From Bacillota bacterium (GTDB lineage Bacteria > Bacillota_I > Bacilli_A > RF39 > UBA660): DNA of 64,000 bases. Under the pieces are notes generated by a model that saw only the letters and a program-made list of their open reading frames with translations, did not search any database and was not told where the DNA came from. This document shows positions 50,491-60,351 of this stretch, piece after piece. Numbering within the stretch: the first letter of the stretch is position 1; each line of letters opens with the position of its first letter. A program made the position numbers and the translations under genes. The stretch covers positions 1-64,000 of the forward strand of contig SVAM01000002.1 in assembly GCA_015059425.1 (NCBI GenBank), in the 5' to 3' direction.

Positions 50491-52644
50491 ATGGAATACG
50501 AACTTAGTAAAATGACATTTGAAGAATTATATGAGAAAATTAAAAACAATATAAAAGATACTGATGAGTTAATTAAAATAAAAGAAGCGTATAATTATGC
50601 TTTTGAAACTCATAAAGAAATGAAAAGATTAACTGGTGAAGATTATATTAAGCATCCTTTGGAAGTTGCTAATATTTTAAATGATTTAAACGTGGATGCT
50701 ACAACTATTATTGCAGCTTTACTGCATGAAGTAATAAATAATGGTGATAGAGAAATAAGTGAAATTAAAGAATTATTTGGGGATACTGTTGCTACTATAG
50801 TGGATTCTATAACTAAAATTAATAAATTAGAATTAGTTGATGATAGTGAATCTAGTGCATTATATTTAAGAAAAGTTTTAGTAGGACTCGCTACTGATGT
50901 AAGAGTTTTATATTTAAAACTAGCAGATCGTTTGCATAACATGCGAACTAATTATGTTATTAGTCCTAAAAAACAAAAGAAAAAAGCTTATGAAACTCAA
51001 GCGGTATTAATACCTATTGCCCATCGTTTAGGAATTAATTCTATTAAAAGTGAATTAGAAGATTTATGCTTATATTATACTAAACCAGATGTATATAAAG
51101 ATATTTTAGATAAATTAAATGAAAGTAAAAAAGAGTTACAAGAAGATTTAAATGAAATGAAAGAAAGTGTTACTGAAATATTATCAGAACAAGGCCTTAA
51201 ATTTAAAATTAAAGGTCGTGTTAAAAGTGTTCATTCTATTTATAATAAACTTAGTACTGGTAGAAAATGGAATGATATATATGATATCTTAGCATTAAGA
51301 GTAATACTTGATAAAGTAAGTGATTGTTATATGGCAGTAGGGTTAGTTCATTCTAAATATAGACCTATTCCTAAAAGATTTAAAGATTATATAGCAATGC
51401 CAAAAGCTAATATGTATCAAAGTTTACATACGACAGTATTTGGTATAGATGGTCATTTATTTGAAATTCAATTTAGAACATATGAAATGGATGAATTTGC
51501 AGAAAAAGGTATGGCATCACATTGGTCTTATAAAGAACATGGTACTAAAAAAGCTCAAAATATCATGGAGCAGAAATTAGAAATGTTTAGAAACTTAATT
51601 GAAACTAATGAAAATGTAGATGATGATGCTTTTCAAGTTGATGTTAATAGCGATATGCTTGCCGAAATGATTTATGTATTTACACCGAAAGGTGATGTTA
51701 TTGAGCTTCCAAATGGAGCAACACCTGTTGATTTTGCTTATCGAATTCATTCTAATGTTGGAGATAAAATGGTTGGAGCTATAGTAAATGATGCCATTGT
51801 ACCACTTAATCACAAACTTGAAAATAATGATATAGTTAAAATCAAGACTAATAGTAATGCTACTCCTAATAAAGATTGGTTAAGTTTTGTTAAGACTAGT
51901 CAAGCTAAAAATAAAATTAAATCTTATTTTAGCAAAAAAGAAAGAACATTCATGATTGAAAAGGGTAAGGACATATTAGAAAAAGAATTACGTAAGAGAA
52001 AACTTGCTTTTAATGAAGTTATGAATGATGAAAATTTAAAGAAAATATTAAAAGATTTAAAGTTAGAAGATTTAGAAGATGTATATTTATCTATAGGAAC
52101 ATTAAGATACACTGCAGGTTATATAATTACTTTAACTAGTGATTCTAAAGAAAGTGTTGAGGATGCTTTAATTGAAAAAGTTAATAATAAAATAGCTTTT
52201 GAAAAAAATTATAAGAATGATATTATTGTAGCAGGTATGGGAGATCTACTTGTAAATATAGCTAACTGTTGTAAACCAGTTAAAGGTGATGATATCATTG
52301 GTTTTATAACTAAAGGACAAGGTATTACAGTACATAAATGTGATTGTGTTAATGTTATAGGGAAATCAGAAAGATTAATTGATGTAGCTTGGAACAATGA
52401 ATTAAACTCAGAATATTTAAGTGATTTATATATCGAAACCTTAAATGATAAGAATTATATAACAGATATAATCGCTGCTTTTACAAAAAGAAATTTATAT
52501 ATAGATACATTTAAAACGAAAGAATATGTAGATAATTATATTTATGAAGTTACTTTGAAAGTAAAAAATAAAGAAGAAATAGACAGAATTATTTTGGATT
52601 TAGAAATGCTTTCATATGTTTCATCAGTTAAAAGGAGTAAATAA
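50491..52644 (+). CDS. relA: Rel/RelA (p)ppGpp synthetase with a degraded hydrolase site
   Basis: 717 residues with all Rel domains: HD (1-180), synthetase (220-350), TGS (380-440), helical, zinc-finger-like (NCCKPVKGDDIIGF) and ACT. The synthetase keeps GRVKSVHSIYNKL, the RXKD loop RFKDYIAMPK, YQSLHTT and EIQFRT. In the HD domain HDxxED is replaced by HEVINN, losing the catalytic Glu-Asp pair, while the flanking metal ligands HP and LADRLHNMRT remain. It is probably a synthetase only, although its RXKD loop is of the bifunctional type. Adjacent to dtd, as in Bacillus. Confidence 0.9.
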   Translation: MEYELSKMTFEELYEKIKNNIKDTDELIKIKEAYNYAFETHKEMKRLTGEDYIKHPLEVANILNDLNVDATTIIAALLHEVINNGDREISEIKELFGDTVATIVDSITKINKLELVDDSESSALYLRKVLVGLATDVRVLYLKLADRLHNMRTNYVISPKKQKKKAYETQAVLIPIAHRLGINSIKSELEDLCLYYTKPDVYKDILDKLNESKKELQEDLNEMKESVTEILSEQGLKFKIKGRVKSVHSIYNKLSTGRKWNDIYDILALRVILDKVSDCYMAVGLVHSKYRPIPKRFKDYIAMPKANMYQSLHTTVFGIDGHLFEIQFRTYEMDEFAEKGMASHWSYKEHGTKKAQNIMEQKLEMFRNLIETNENVDDDAFQVDVNSDMLAEMIYVFTPKGDVIELPNGATPVDFAYRIHSNVGDKMVGAIVNDAIVPLNHKLENNDIVKIKTNSNATPNKDWLSFVKTSQAKNKIKSYFSKKERTFMIEKGKDILEKELRKRKLAFNEVMNDENLKKILKDLKLEDLEDVYLSIGTLRYTAGYIITLTSDSKESVEDALIEKVNNKIAFEKNYKNDIIVAGMGDLLVNIANCCKPVKGDDIIGFITKGQGITVHKCDCVNVIGKSERLIDVAWNNELNSEYLSDLYIETLNDKNYITDIIAAFTKRNLYIDTFKTKEYVDNYIYEVTLKVKNKEEIDRIILDLEMLSYVSSVKRSK

Positions 52645-53078
52645 TGAGAGTATTAGTACAAAGAAGTAAAAAAAGTAATGTTAAAGTAGATAATAAAGTA
52701 GTGGGTAGTATTAGTTCAGGCTTAGTTTTATTAGTAGGTTTTACTTATGGTGATAGTGAAGAAATTATTGATAAAATGATAAAAAAAATAATTAATCTAA
52801 GAATATTTGATGATGAAAATGGTGTAATGAATAAATCAATATTAGATTATGGTGGCGAGATACTATCAATTAGTCAATTTACTTTGTATGCTGATACTAA
52901 AAAAGGTAATAGGCCATCATATATAAATGCATTAAAAAGTGATGAAGCTACTATTTTATACGATATCTTTAATAAAAAAATAAAAGAATATATTAATGTT
53001 GAAACTGGCGTATTTGGTGCTGAAATGGAAGTTAATATTATTAATGATGGACCAATTACGATAATGTTAGAGCTATGA
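52644..53078 (+). CDS. dtd: D-aminoacyl-tRNA deacylase
   Basis: Removes D-amino acids wrongly attached to tRNA. MRVLVQRSKKSNVKV start, SQFTLYADTKKGNRPSY with the active-site SQ, and the cross-dimer NDGPITI at the end. 144 residues, complete. It overlaps relA by one base. Confidence 0.97.
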   Translation: MRVLVQRSKKSNVKVDNKVVGSISSGLVLLVGFTYGDSEEIIDKMIKKIINLRIFDDENGVMNKSILDYGGEILSISQFTLYADTKKGNRPSYINALKSDEATILYDIFNKKIKEYINVETGVFGAEMEVNIINDGPITIMLEL

Positions 53079-53080
53079 TT

Positions 53081-53662
53081 ATGAATAATGCATTATTAGA
53101 AGAAGCTTTAGTTGACAAAAGTGAAAAACTAGGAATTGATTTGAAACTTTTAGCTTACAAATTTGCTTTAGAATATAAAAAATATTTTTCGTGGGCCAAA
53201 CTCAAAAGAATGGATTTTAATAAATTAGATACATTCAAGGATACAAGGCTTGATTTAACTAAAAATCATACTTTAACGGTTGCAGAAAAGAAAATATTAG
53301 CTTTTAATGATGTTTATCATTTAAATTATGATGCATATACATATATTGCAATTAATTTAAAAGAAGAAGTTAAAGAAATTGTTATAAATTCTAAGCCTAA
53401 AAAAATAATATGCCATTTGGATATTTATAATTTAATTGAAAATATCAAGGAAGAGTACGGTTTAAAAATATATTTGGAAGGGTATTTAGAATATAGAAAA
53501 GAATTATATGTAAAATCTTTAATATATAATTATATTTATTGTTTGTTGTTAAAAGATTCAGCTACAGAATATGATTATGCTGTAGCAGGTATGTTTAAAA
53601 ATGCTTATTTTGATATAATTTCTATTTATGAGAACACTTTAGACAAAAAAATGGCTTTGTAA
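53081..53662 (+). CDS. Hypothetical protein, 193 residues
   Basis: Not recognised. Helical, Tyr/Lys-rich, soluble. It is attached to relA-dtd by a near overlap. ATG 53081 is slightly better placed than ATG 53075. It ends inside a strong terminator. Confidence 0.6.
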   Translation: MNNALLEEALVDKSEKLGIDLKLLAYKFALEYKKYFSWAKLKRMDFNKLDTFKDTRLDLTKNHTLTVAEKKILAFNDVYHLNYDAYTYIAINLKEEVKEIVINSKPKKIICHLDIYNLIENIKEEYGLKIYLEGYLEYRKELYVKSLIYNYIYCLLLKDSATEYDYAVAGMFKNAYFDIISIYENTLDKKMAL

Positions 53663-53690
53663 AGCGAATTTTCTTTACAAAGTCTTTTAT
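53653..53690 (+). terminator. Terminator of the relA-dtd operon
   Basis: CTTTGTAAAG-CGAATTTT-CTTTACAAAG ten-base-pair stem and a T-rich tail; the stop codon is in the left arm. Confidence 0.9.
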
Positions 53691-53747
53691 TTTTGTTATA
53701 ATGCATCTTACCGTCTTAAAAACGGATAGAAAAAGGAGGGATTTTTT

Positions 53748-54383
53748 ATGATAAAAAATCTAAATAAAAGTGTGAGTAGTATTGAAGAATTGTTGTTGTT
53801 TTATAATAAATATTTAGCATTAGATAATGATGAAGTATTTTTACTAAATTTAGTAACTAATATGACTAATACATTTAATGCTAAAATACCTACAGAGAAG
53901 GAACAAAAAGTATATGAAATTCCTTTAGAAGAACTAAAATATAATGAAATGGATTTTGCAAATATGAGTATGTTTGCTCGTAAATGTGTCAATTTCTGGG
54001 ATACAGCAACTATTACAATTAGTAATTTATGTGAAGTTAAAATTAATAGTATTGGAAATATTTTAGAGATTAATTCTATAAATCCAGAAATGCAAAATTT
54101 TAATAATTCAGATATTTTTAGTTTTTTAGAACATTTTAGTTATTTAGAAGGTGCTGATAAAGCAAAAAAAGATTTAAATAATGTAATTATTCAAAATGTT
54201 TTAGCTTCTAAAATATATAAAACTGTTAGTGAACAAGTAAGAATTACTAAAGGAATATATGCTTCAAATGCATTTAGATTAATTAATTATGGAATAATAA
54301 ATTATGAAAATACGATTGCTTCAAGATTAGAAAATAAAGAGCAAATAAATCATGGATTTTCACGTGTTAGATCACAAAGATAA
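53748..54383 (+). CDS. Hypothetical protein, 211 residues
   Basis: Not recognised; helical soluble protein with a basic end (HGFSRVRSQR). The RBS AAAGGAGGG is very strong and a TATAAT lies near 53696, so it is probably well expressed. Confidence 0.65.
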   Translation: MIKNLNKSVSSIEELLLFYNKYLALDNDEVFLLNLVTNMTNTFNAKIPTEKEQKVYEIPLEELKYNEMDFANMSMFARKCVNFWDTATITISNLCEVKINSIGNILEINSINPEMQNFNNSDIFSFLEHFSYLEGADKAKKDLNNVIIQNVLASKIYKTVSEQVRITKGIYASNAFRLINYGIINYENTIASRLENKEQINHGFSRVRSQR

Positions 54384-54385
54384 TC

Positions 54386-54414
54386 TTGACTATTTACACA
54401 TTTTATACTAAAAT
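54386..54414 (+). promoter_or_regulatory. Promoter of the hisS-aspS-asnS T-box transcript
   Basis: TTGACT, 17-base spacer, TAAAAT. Confidence 0.75.
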
Positions 54415-54419
54415 ATTAA

Positions 54420-54632
54420 TATAATATTTTTCTAAGGAAAACCGAGTAAATTTAGGTTTAACTTTAAAGAGAGGGCTAGGTGCTGTGAAAGCCTAAAGTT
54501 TAATAAATTGAAAGACAGTTTCCAATATTAGAAAACGCATATGTTTGCGATAAAAATAGAAAGAGTACTTAGTAAAGTAAGGTGGCACCGCGCATATTTA
54601 TGCGTCCTTACGTATTGCTAAGTTTTTTTATT
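54420..54632 (+). promoter_or_regulatory. T-box riboswitch of hisS-aspS-asnS
   Basis: The T-box core AAGGTGGCACCGCG (54579-54592) is a textbook match. A terminator can form from ACTTAG...GTAAGG and CCTTAC...CTAAGT followed by seven Ts. The specifier codon could not be fixed by eye; His or Asp is expected from hisS/aspS leaders in other Firmicutes. The leader controls three synthetase genes. Confidence 0.88.
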
Positions 54633-54649
54633 TATAAGGAGGAAAGAAA

Positions 54650-55915
54650 ATGATTATTAAACCAAAAGGAACTTATGATATTTACGGGAGCGATGCTAAA
54701 TACTATAACTACATTAATAGTTTATTTAGTACTATAGCAGAATATTATAATTATAAATTTATAAGAACGCCTATATTTGAATCTAGTGAATTGTTTCATC
54801 GTACTGTTGGAGAAACAAGTGATATAGTATCTAAAGAAACATATGACTTCGTGGATCGTGGCGAAAGGAATGTTACTTTAAGACCTGAAGGCACTGCTGG
54901 TGTAGTTCGCTCTTATATTGAAAATAAAATGTATGGAGAAGTAAATCAACCGATAAAACTATATTATTCAGGACCAATGTATCGTTACGAAAGACCTCAA
55001 GCAGGAAGATATAGAGAGTTTACACAATTTGGGGTTGAAGTATTAGGAAGTGATTTACCTATTCAAGATGCTGAGGTAATAAGTTTAGCTTACCGTGTAT
55101 TAGAAGAAATGGGTATTGATAATATAACAGTTAAGATTAATACTTTAGGAGATGCTGAATCGCGTGTTAATTATCGTGAAGCTTTAGTTAAGTATTTAGA
55201 ACCACACATTAATAATTTATGTCCTGACTGTCAAAATAGATTTAAAACTAATCCATTAAGAATACTGGATTGTAAAGCGGATAAAGATAGTGATATTTTA
55301 AAAAATGCACCATCTATACTTGATTACCTAAATGAAGAAAGTAAAAATAGATTTGATAAAGTATTAGAATACTTAACTATTTTAGATGTAGATTACGAAT
55401 TAGATTCTAATATTGTTCGTGGTTTAGATTATTATAATCATACTGTATTTGAACTAGTTACAGATATGCCTGAACTTGGAAATGCTAGTACTTTAGGGGC
55501 TGGTGGAAGATATAATAATTTAGTTGAGAACTTAGGTGGGCCATCTACTCCGTGTGTAGGATGGGCATGTGGTGTTGATAGACTAATGATTATCTTAAAA
55601 GAATTAAATAAAGATAGCGAGATAACTGATAATGTGGATGTATATGTTATGGCTGTTAATGATGAAGAAAGACTTACTGCAGCACGTTTAGTTCAAGATT
55701 TACGTTGGAGCGAATTAAAAGTGGAATATGATACTTTAGATAGAGGATTAAAAGCTCAGTTTAAAGCAGCGGACAGAATAAACGCTAGACTATTAGTTAT
55801 ATTAAATAGTGAAGAGTTAAACAAAGGTATTATTACGGTAAAAGATAATCTAACTAAAGAAGAAGTTAAAATAGATGAAAACGAAATAATAGATTATATT
55901 ATTAGTAATTTATAA
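54650..55915 (+). CDS. hisS: Histidyl-tRNA synthetase
   Basis: Class II synthetase for tRNA-His. Start KPKGTYDIYGSDA; motif 2 MYRYERPQAGRYREFTQFG; His-specific GLDYYNHTVFE; motif 3 in GWACGVDRLMI; and a C-terminal anticodon domain. 421 residues, complete. hisS-aspS order is as in Bacillus. Confidence 0.97.
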   Translation: MIIKPKGTYDIYGSDAKYYNYINSLFSTIAEYYNYKFIRTPIFESSELFHRTVGETSDIVSKETYDFVDRGERNVTLRPEGTAGVVRSYIENKMYGEVNQPIKLYYSGPMYRYERPQAGRYREFTQFGVEVLGSDLPIQDAEVISLAYRVLEEMGIDNITVKINTLGDAESRVNYREALVKYLEPHINNLCPDCQNRFKTNPLRILDCKADKDSDILKNAPSILDYLNEESKNRFDKVLEYLTILDVDYELDSNIVRGLDYYNHTVFELVTDMPELGNASTLGAGGRYNNLVENLGGPSTPCVGWACGVDRLMIILKELNKDSEITDNVDVYVMAVNDEERLTAARLVQDLRWSELKVEYDTLDRGLKAQFKAADRINARLLVILNSEELNKGIITVKDNLTKEEVKIDENEIIDYIISNL

Positions 55916-55924
55916 GGAGTTAAT

Positions 55925-57652
55925 ATGGAAAATATTTATAGAAATATATATTGTGGAGATTTAAGAAAAGAACATGTTGGTAAGACTGTAAAAGTAGCAG
56001 GATGGATAAATTCTATTAGAAATTTGGGTAGCCTAGTATTTTTAACTTTGAGAGATGAAACTGGATTAGTTCAAGTTATAAGTGAAGATGTAGAACTATT
56101 TAATGATATTACTAGGGAATCTACTGCTGCTATTGAAGGTGTAGTAAGAATGAGAAGCGATATTAATCCAAACATGCCGACTGGTGAAATTGAAATTGTT
56201 TTGGATAGTATTAAAATTCTTGGTAAATGTATGAATGTTTTACCATTTGAAGTTAATAGAAGTAAAGATGCTAGTGAAGAAGCAAGATTAAAATTTCGTT
56301 ATTTAGATTTAAGAAATCCTTTAGTGCATGAAAAAATAGTATTTAGAACTAAAGTTATTGAATTTTTAAGGAATACTATGAAATCATTAGATTTTACAGA
56401 AATTTCTACTCCTATAATAACTGCTAGTTCACCTGAAGGAGCAAGAGATTTTGTTATACCTTCAAGAAATTATAAAGGAAAATTTTATGCGCTACCACAA
56501 GCACCTCAAATTTACAAGCAATTATTAATGGTATCAGGTTTTAATAGATACTTTCAAATAGCGCCATGCTTTAGAGATGAAGATTGCCGTGCAGATCGTA
56601 CCTTAGAATTTTATCAATTAGACTTAGAAATGAGTTTTGCAACTGAAGAAGATGTATACCAAGTTGGTGAAAAAATCTTCTATGATACATTTACGAAATT
56701 TGGAAATAAAGAAGTTAGCCCAAGACCATTTAGAAGAATAGCATTTAAAGAAGCTATGGAAAAATATGGTTCTGATAAACCAGATTTACGTAATCCTTTA
56801 ATTATTGAAGACATTACAGAAATATTTAGTAATACAAGCTTCAATGGTTTTAAAGAAAAAATAGTAAAAGCTATTAAAGTAAATAGTTGTGATAAGCCAA
56901 ATTCGTGGTATAAGAAATTAGAAGAGTTTATAAAAGAAAAAGGAGCTCAAGGTTTAGCGTACATTAAAGTTGAAGAAAATGAGCTTAAATCAACTATAAC
57001 AAAATTCTTAAGTGTTGATGAAATAAATGGATTAAAAAACACTTTAAAATTAGAAACTGGCAATGTTGTATTTATTTTAGCAGGCGATAAAAAAGTAGTT
57101 AAATATTCAGGAATCTTAAGAAATAAATTAGGGGAAGAATTAGAACTAATAGATAATAATAAATTTGAATTCTGTATAATTAATGATTTCCCAATGTTTG
57201 AATATAATGAAGAAGAAGAGAAATGGGATTTTGGGCACAATCCATTTAGTATGCCAAAAGGTGGTTTAGAAGCTTTAAGAAACGGTGATATTGAAAATGT
57301 TGTTGCGCATCAATATGACTTTGTATGTAATGGCTGTGAAATGGCTTCTGGAGCAGTACGTAATCATGATATTGAAATTATGAAAGAAGCTTTTGCTATC
57401 GCTGGTTATGATGAAGAAGTAATTAAGAATAAATTTAGATCACTATATACTGCATTCCAATTTGGAGCACCTCCTCATGCTGGTATGGCTCCTGGTATTG
57501 ATAGAATAATAATGCTTTTGACTGATGAAGAAAACTTAAGAGAAGTTCAAGTATTCCCACCAAATGTATCGGGTATGGATTTACTTATGGGTAGCCCAAA
57601 TGAACTTGATGAACGTCAATTAAGAGAATTACATATTAAAATTAGAGATTAG
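55925..57652 (+). CDS. aspS: Aspartyl-tRNA synthetase
   Basis: N-terminal OB anticodon domain (VKVAGWINSIRNLGSLVFL), catalytic core with PQAPQIYKQLLMVSGF and FRDEDCRADRTLEFYQLD, the bacterial GAD insertion at 290-420, and motif 3 GMAPGIDRIIML. 575 residues. With an AsnRS gene next door, this enzyme may be discriminating, which depends on residues I cannot judge by eye. Confidence 0.97.
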   Translation: MENIYRNIYCGDLRKEHVGKTVKVAGWINSIRNLGSLVFLTLRDETGLVQVISEDVELFNDITRESTAAIEGVVRMRSDINPNMPTGEIEIVLDSIKILGKCMNVLPFEVNRSKDASEEARLKFRYLDLRNPLVHEKIVFRTKVIEFLRNTMKSLDFTEISTPIITASSPEGARDFVIPSRNYKGKFYALPQAPQIYKQLLMVSGFNRYFQIAPCFRDEDCRADRTLEFYQLDLEMSFATEEDVYQVGEKIFYDTFTKFGNKEVSPRPFRRIAFKEAMEKYGSDKPDLRNPLIIEDITEIFSNTSFNGFKEKIVKAIKVNSCDKPNSWYKKLEEFIKEKGAQGLAYIKVEENELKSTITKFLSVDEINGLKNTLKLETGNVVFILAGDKKVVKYSGILRNKLGEELELIDNNKFEFCIINDFPMFEYNEEEEKWDFGHNPFSMPKGGLEALRNGDIENVVAHQYDFVCNGCEMASGAVRNHDIEIMKEAFAIAGYDEEVIKNKFRSLYTAFQFGAPPHAGMAPGIDRIIMLLTDEENLREVQVFPPNVSGMDLLMGSPNELDERQLRELHIKIRD

Positions 57653-57666
57653 AAAGGATAATTAAA

Positions 57667-59034
57667 ATGGATTTAAGAGATTTATTTAGAAATATAGAAG
57701 AATATGTAGGAAAAGAAATTACTATACAAGGTTGGATAAGAAATCATCGTGATGGAAAAAACTTTGGGTTTATCGATTTTTCTGACGGTACTTGTGGGGA
57801 GCATTTACAAGTAGTATATGAAGATATATTAGATAATTTTAAAGAAATAACTAAATTTTCTTTAGGAAGTGCTATCGAAGTTACTGGAACTCTTGTAGAA
57901 TCTCAAGGGACTCAAGATTATGAATTAAAAAGTACTAAAATAACTCTTTTAGGTAGTTGTAGTGAAGATTATCCTTTGCAAGCAAAAGGGCGTCCTACAA
58001 GAGAGTTTCTAAGAGAAATAGCATATTTAAGACCTAGAACTAATTTATTTCAAGCTGTATTTAGAGTAAGAAGTATTGCGGCATATGCAATACACAAATA
58101 TTTTCAAGAAAGAGGCTATGTATATTTTCATGCTCCACTTATTACGGCCAGTGACTGTGAAGGAGCAGGGGAAATGTTTCAAGTAACAACACTACCTTTA
58201 GATAAATTAAAAGGTGAACCAGATTATTCTAAAGACTTCTTTGGTAAAATGACTAACTTAACAGTAAGTGGTCAATTAGAAGCAGAAACATTTGCTATGG
58301 CTTATAAAAAAACTTATACTTTTGGGCCAACTTTTAGAGCAGAAAATTCAAATACAAAAACACACGCATCAGAATTCTGGATGATTGAACCAGAAATAGC
58401 ATTTTGTGATTTAGATGGTGATATGGATATTATGGAAGATATGCTTAAATATGTAGTTAAGTATGTTTTAGATAATGCTAAAACTGAAATAGAATTTTTT
58501 GATAAATTTGTAGAAAAAGGATTACTTGATAAACTTAATAAATTAGTAAATAGTAGTTTTGTTAGAATTGATCATGAAGAAGTTATTAAAATATTAAAAG
58601 AAGCTCCAGTTAAATGGGAGTTTACACCAGAATATGGTGAAGATATAGCAAAAGAACATGAAAAATATATAACCGAATATTTTAATGGACCAGTATTTAT
58701 TAAAAATTGGCCAAAAGATATAAAAGCATTTTATATGAAACAAAATGCTGATGGTAAAACTGTTGCGGCAGTAGACCTTGAAGTACCAGGCGCAGGAGAA
58801 CTTATGGGTGGATCTCAAAGAGAAGAAAATTATGAAAAATTAAAATCTAGAATGATAGAAATGGGACTTGAGCCTGAATCTATGGATTGGTACTTAAATT
58901 TAAGAAAATTTGGAGGATGTGTACATTCAGGTTTTGGTATGGGCTTTGAAAGATTACTTATATATCTAACAGGTGTAGATAATATTAGAGATGTAATACC
59001 ATATCCTAGAACTCCAAAAACTTGTGAATTTTAA
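57667..59034 (+). CDS. asnS: Asparaginyl-tRNA synthetase
   Basis: OB domain ITIQGWIRNHRDGKNFGFIDF, then class II motifs: SGQLEAETFAMA, FGPTFRAENSNTKTHASEFWMIEPE and GFGMGFERLLIYLTG. 455 residues, complete. Its presence means Asn-tRNA is made directly, so the GatCAB enzyme encoded downstream is needed mainly for Gln-tRNA. Confidence 0.97.
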   Translation: MDLRDLFRNIEEYVGKEITIQGWIRNHRDGKNFGFIDFSDGTCGEHLQVVYEDILDNFKEITKFSLGSAIEVTGTLVESQGTQDYELKSTKITLLGSCSEDYPLQAKGRPTREFLREIAYLRPRTNLFQAVFRVRSIAAYAIHKYFQERGYVYFHAPLITASDCEGAGEMFQVTTLPLDKLKGEPDYSKDFFGKMTNLTVSGQLEAETFAMAYKKTYTFGPTFRAENSNTKTHASEFWMIEPEIAFCDLDGDMDIMEDMLKYVVKYVLDNAKTEIEFFDKFVEKGLLDKLNKLVNSSFVRIDHEEVIKILKEAPVKWEFTPEYGEDIAKEHEKYITEYFNGPVFIKNWPKDIKAFYMKQNADGKTVAAVDLEVPGAGELMGGSQREENYEKLKSRMIEMGLEPESMDWYLNLRKFGGCVHSGFGMGFERLLIYLTGVDNIRDVIPYPRTPKTCEF

Positions 59035-59056
59035 TTGATTTATAGTGGGTATTTTT

Positions 59057-60034
59057 ATGAAAATAGAAAAATATTATGAATTAACTGATGAAAACAATGA
59101 AAGTAGACTTCTAATAAGTCTTGAAAACATTGAAGATTTATCTATTGCATTATCTGATGTTGTAGTAGTAAGAGATAAAAAAGATGAATTAAATACACGT
59201 AGACGCTTAAATTTTATTAATGGTTACTTAGTATTGAATGATAATTCTTTTATGAATTTGAAGGGAGAAATAAATACATTTCCTAATGTACGAATAATAT
59301 ATCCTTTTAACTGTGATAGAGCAAATGTTAAAATTCTTGATAAATCTAATAATTTCGGTTTTATAGATCAACACGGAAATATTATTTTTAATGGTGCTAC
59401 AAGCACTAAACCATTTTCTTGTTCTTTAGCTCCAGTACAGTTATTATATGAAAATGGATGTACTTATTGGACTTATATCGATAAAGATGGAAATATAGCT
59501 ACTGATGAAAGATTTATTGCTGCTGATGTATTTATAAATGGTGAAGCTTTAGTTTTTGATAGTGATAATAAATGGAAAAAGATAAATACAAATTTTGAAG
59601 TAATTAAAGAAGAATCTGATATTTCTAAGGATGATTTATTTGATTTTCAAACTTTAAAAAATATCAATCGATTATTTAAAATAGATAATGTAGATGTTTA
59701 TGCTTATAGCACTTTTAAAGATAAAAATCAGGATATTACTAAATACTCAATAAGTTTTAAAGATAATGCTTTAGGAATAAAAACTGGTATGTTTATTGAA
59801 GCAATGGTTAAAAGGTTTAATCTAACATTAACAAGTACTTCTTTAGAAAAAAGATTTATTGAAACTATTGAAAAGGTTTCTGAATTAGGGGCATTTCTAC
59901 TTTTAAATACTGATAATTTTGAAGTAAAAGAAGCTAAAGTAAGAGAAGGTTATAAATTAATAGATGATGAAGGAAGATTTATAATTACGTTTGATGAAGA
60001 AGATAAGGAAATGGTAAGAAAAAGAATTAAATAA
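59057..60034 (+). CDS. WG-repeat-like protein
   Basis: 325 residues. The motifs NNFGFIDQHGNIIFNG and WTYIDKDGNIATDERF resemble WG/KWG beta-repeats (GxxDxxGxxxxxP), though the WG itself is often altered. The C-terminal third is different (helical, KDDLFDFQTLK...) and unrecognised. No signal peptide. ATG 59057 is preferred to the track's GTG 59045. Confidence 0.55.
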   Translation: MKIEKYYELTDENNESRLLISLENIEDLSIALSDVVVVRDKKDELNTRRRLNFINGYLVLNDNSFMNLKGEINTFPNVRIIYPFNCDRANVKILDKSNNFGFIDQHGNIIFNGATSTKPFSCSLAPVQLLYENGCTYWTYIDKDGNIATDERFIAADVFINGEALVFDSDNKWKKINTNFEVIKEESDISKDDLFDFQTLKNINRLFKIDNVDVYAYSTFKDKNQDITKYSISFKDNALGIKTGMFIEAMVKRFNLTLTSTSLEKRFIETIEKVSELGAFLLLNTDNFEVKEAKVREGYKLIDDEGRFIITFDEEDKEMVRKRIK

Positions 60035-60054
60035 AATAATTAAGGAGGACAAAA

Positions 60055-60351
60055 ATGGGTAAGTTCACAAAAGAAATGGTTGATGATTTAGCAGATAAAC
60101 TATTAATTGGTTTAACTGAGGAAGAAAATAAAATGGTTTTAGATGAATTTGAAATAATTGATAAAACTATTGATATGATAAATGAAATAGATGGTATTAA
60201 AAATATTGAACCTATGACTCATGCTTTAGATGATTTTGAATTTGTGCTACGCGAAGATATTGCAAAAGAATCTATTAGTGTTGAAGATGCTCTTAGAAAT
60301 GCTGGAGCTACCGAAGGTAGAGAAATTGAAGTACCAAAGGTGGTGGACTAA
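60055..60351 (+). CDS. gatC: Glu/Asp-tRNA amidotransferase subunit C
   Basis: 98-residue belt subunit that clamps GatA to GatB. Visible in MVDDLADKLLIGLTEEE, NIEPMTHAL and LREDIAKESIS. RBS AAGGAGG. Its stop overlaps the gatA start by one base. Confidence 0.9.
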   Translation: MGKFTKEMVDDLADKLLIGLTEEENKMVLDEFEIIDKTIDMINEIDGIKNIEPMTHALDDFEFVLREDIAKESISVEDALRNAGATEGREIEVPKVVD

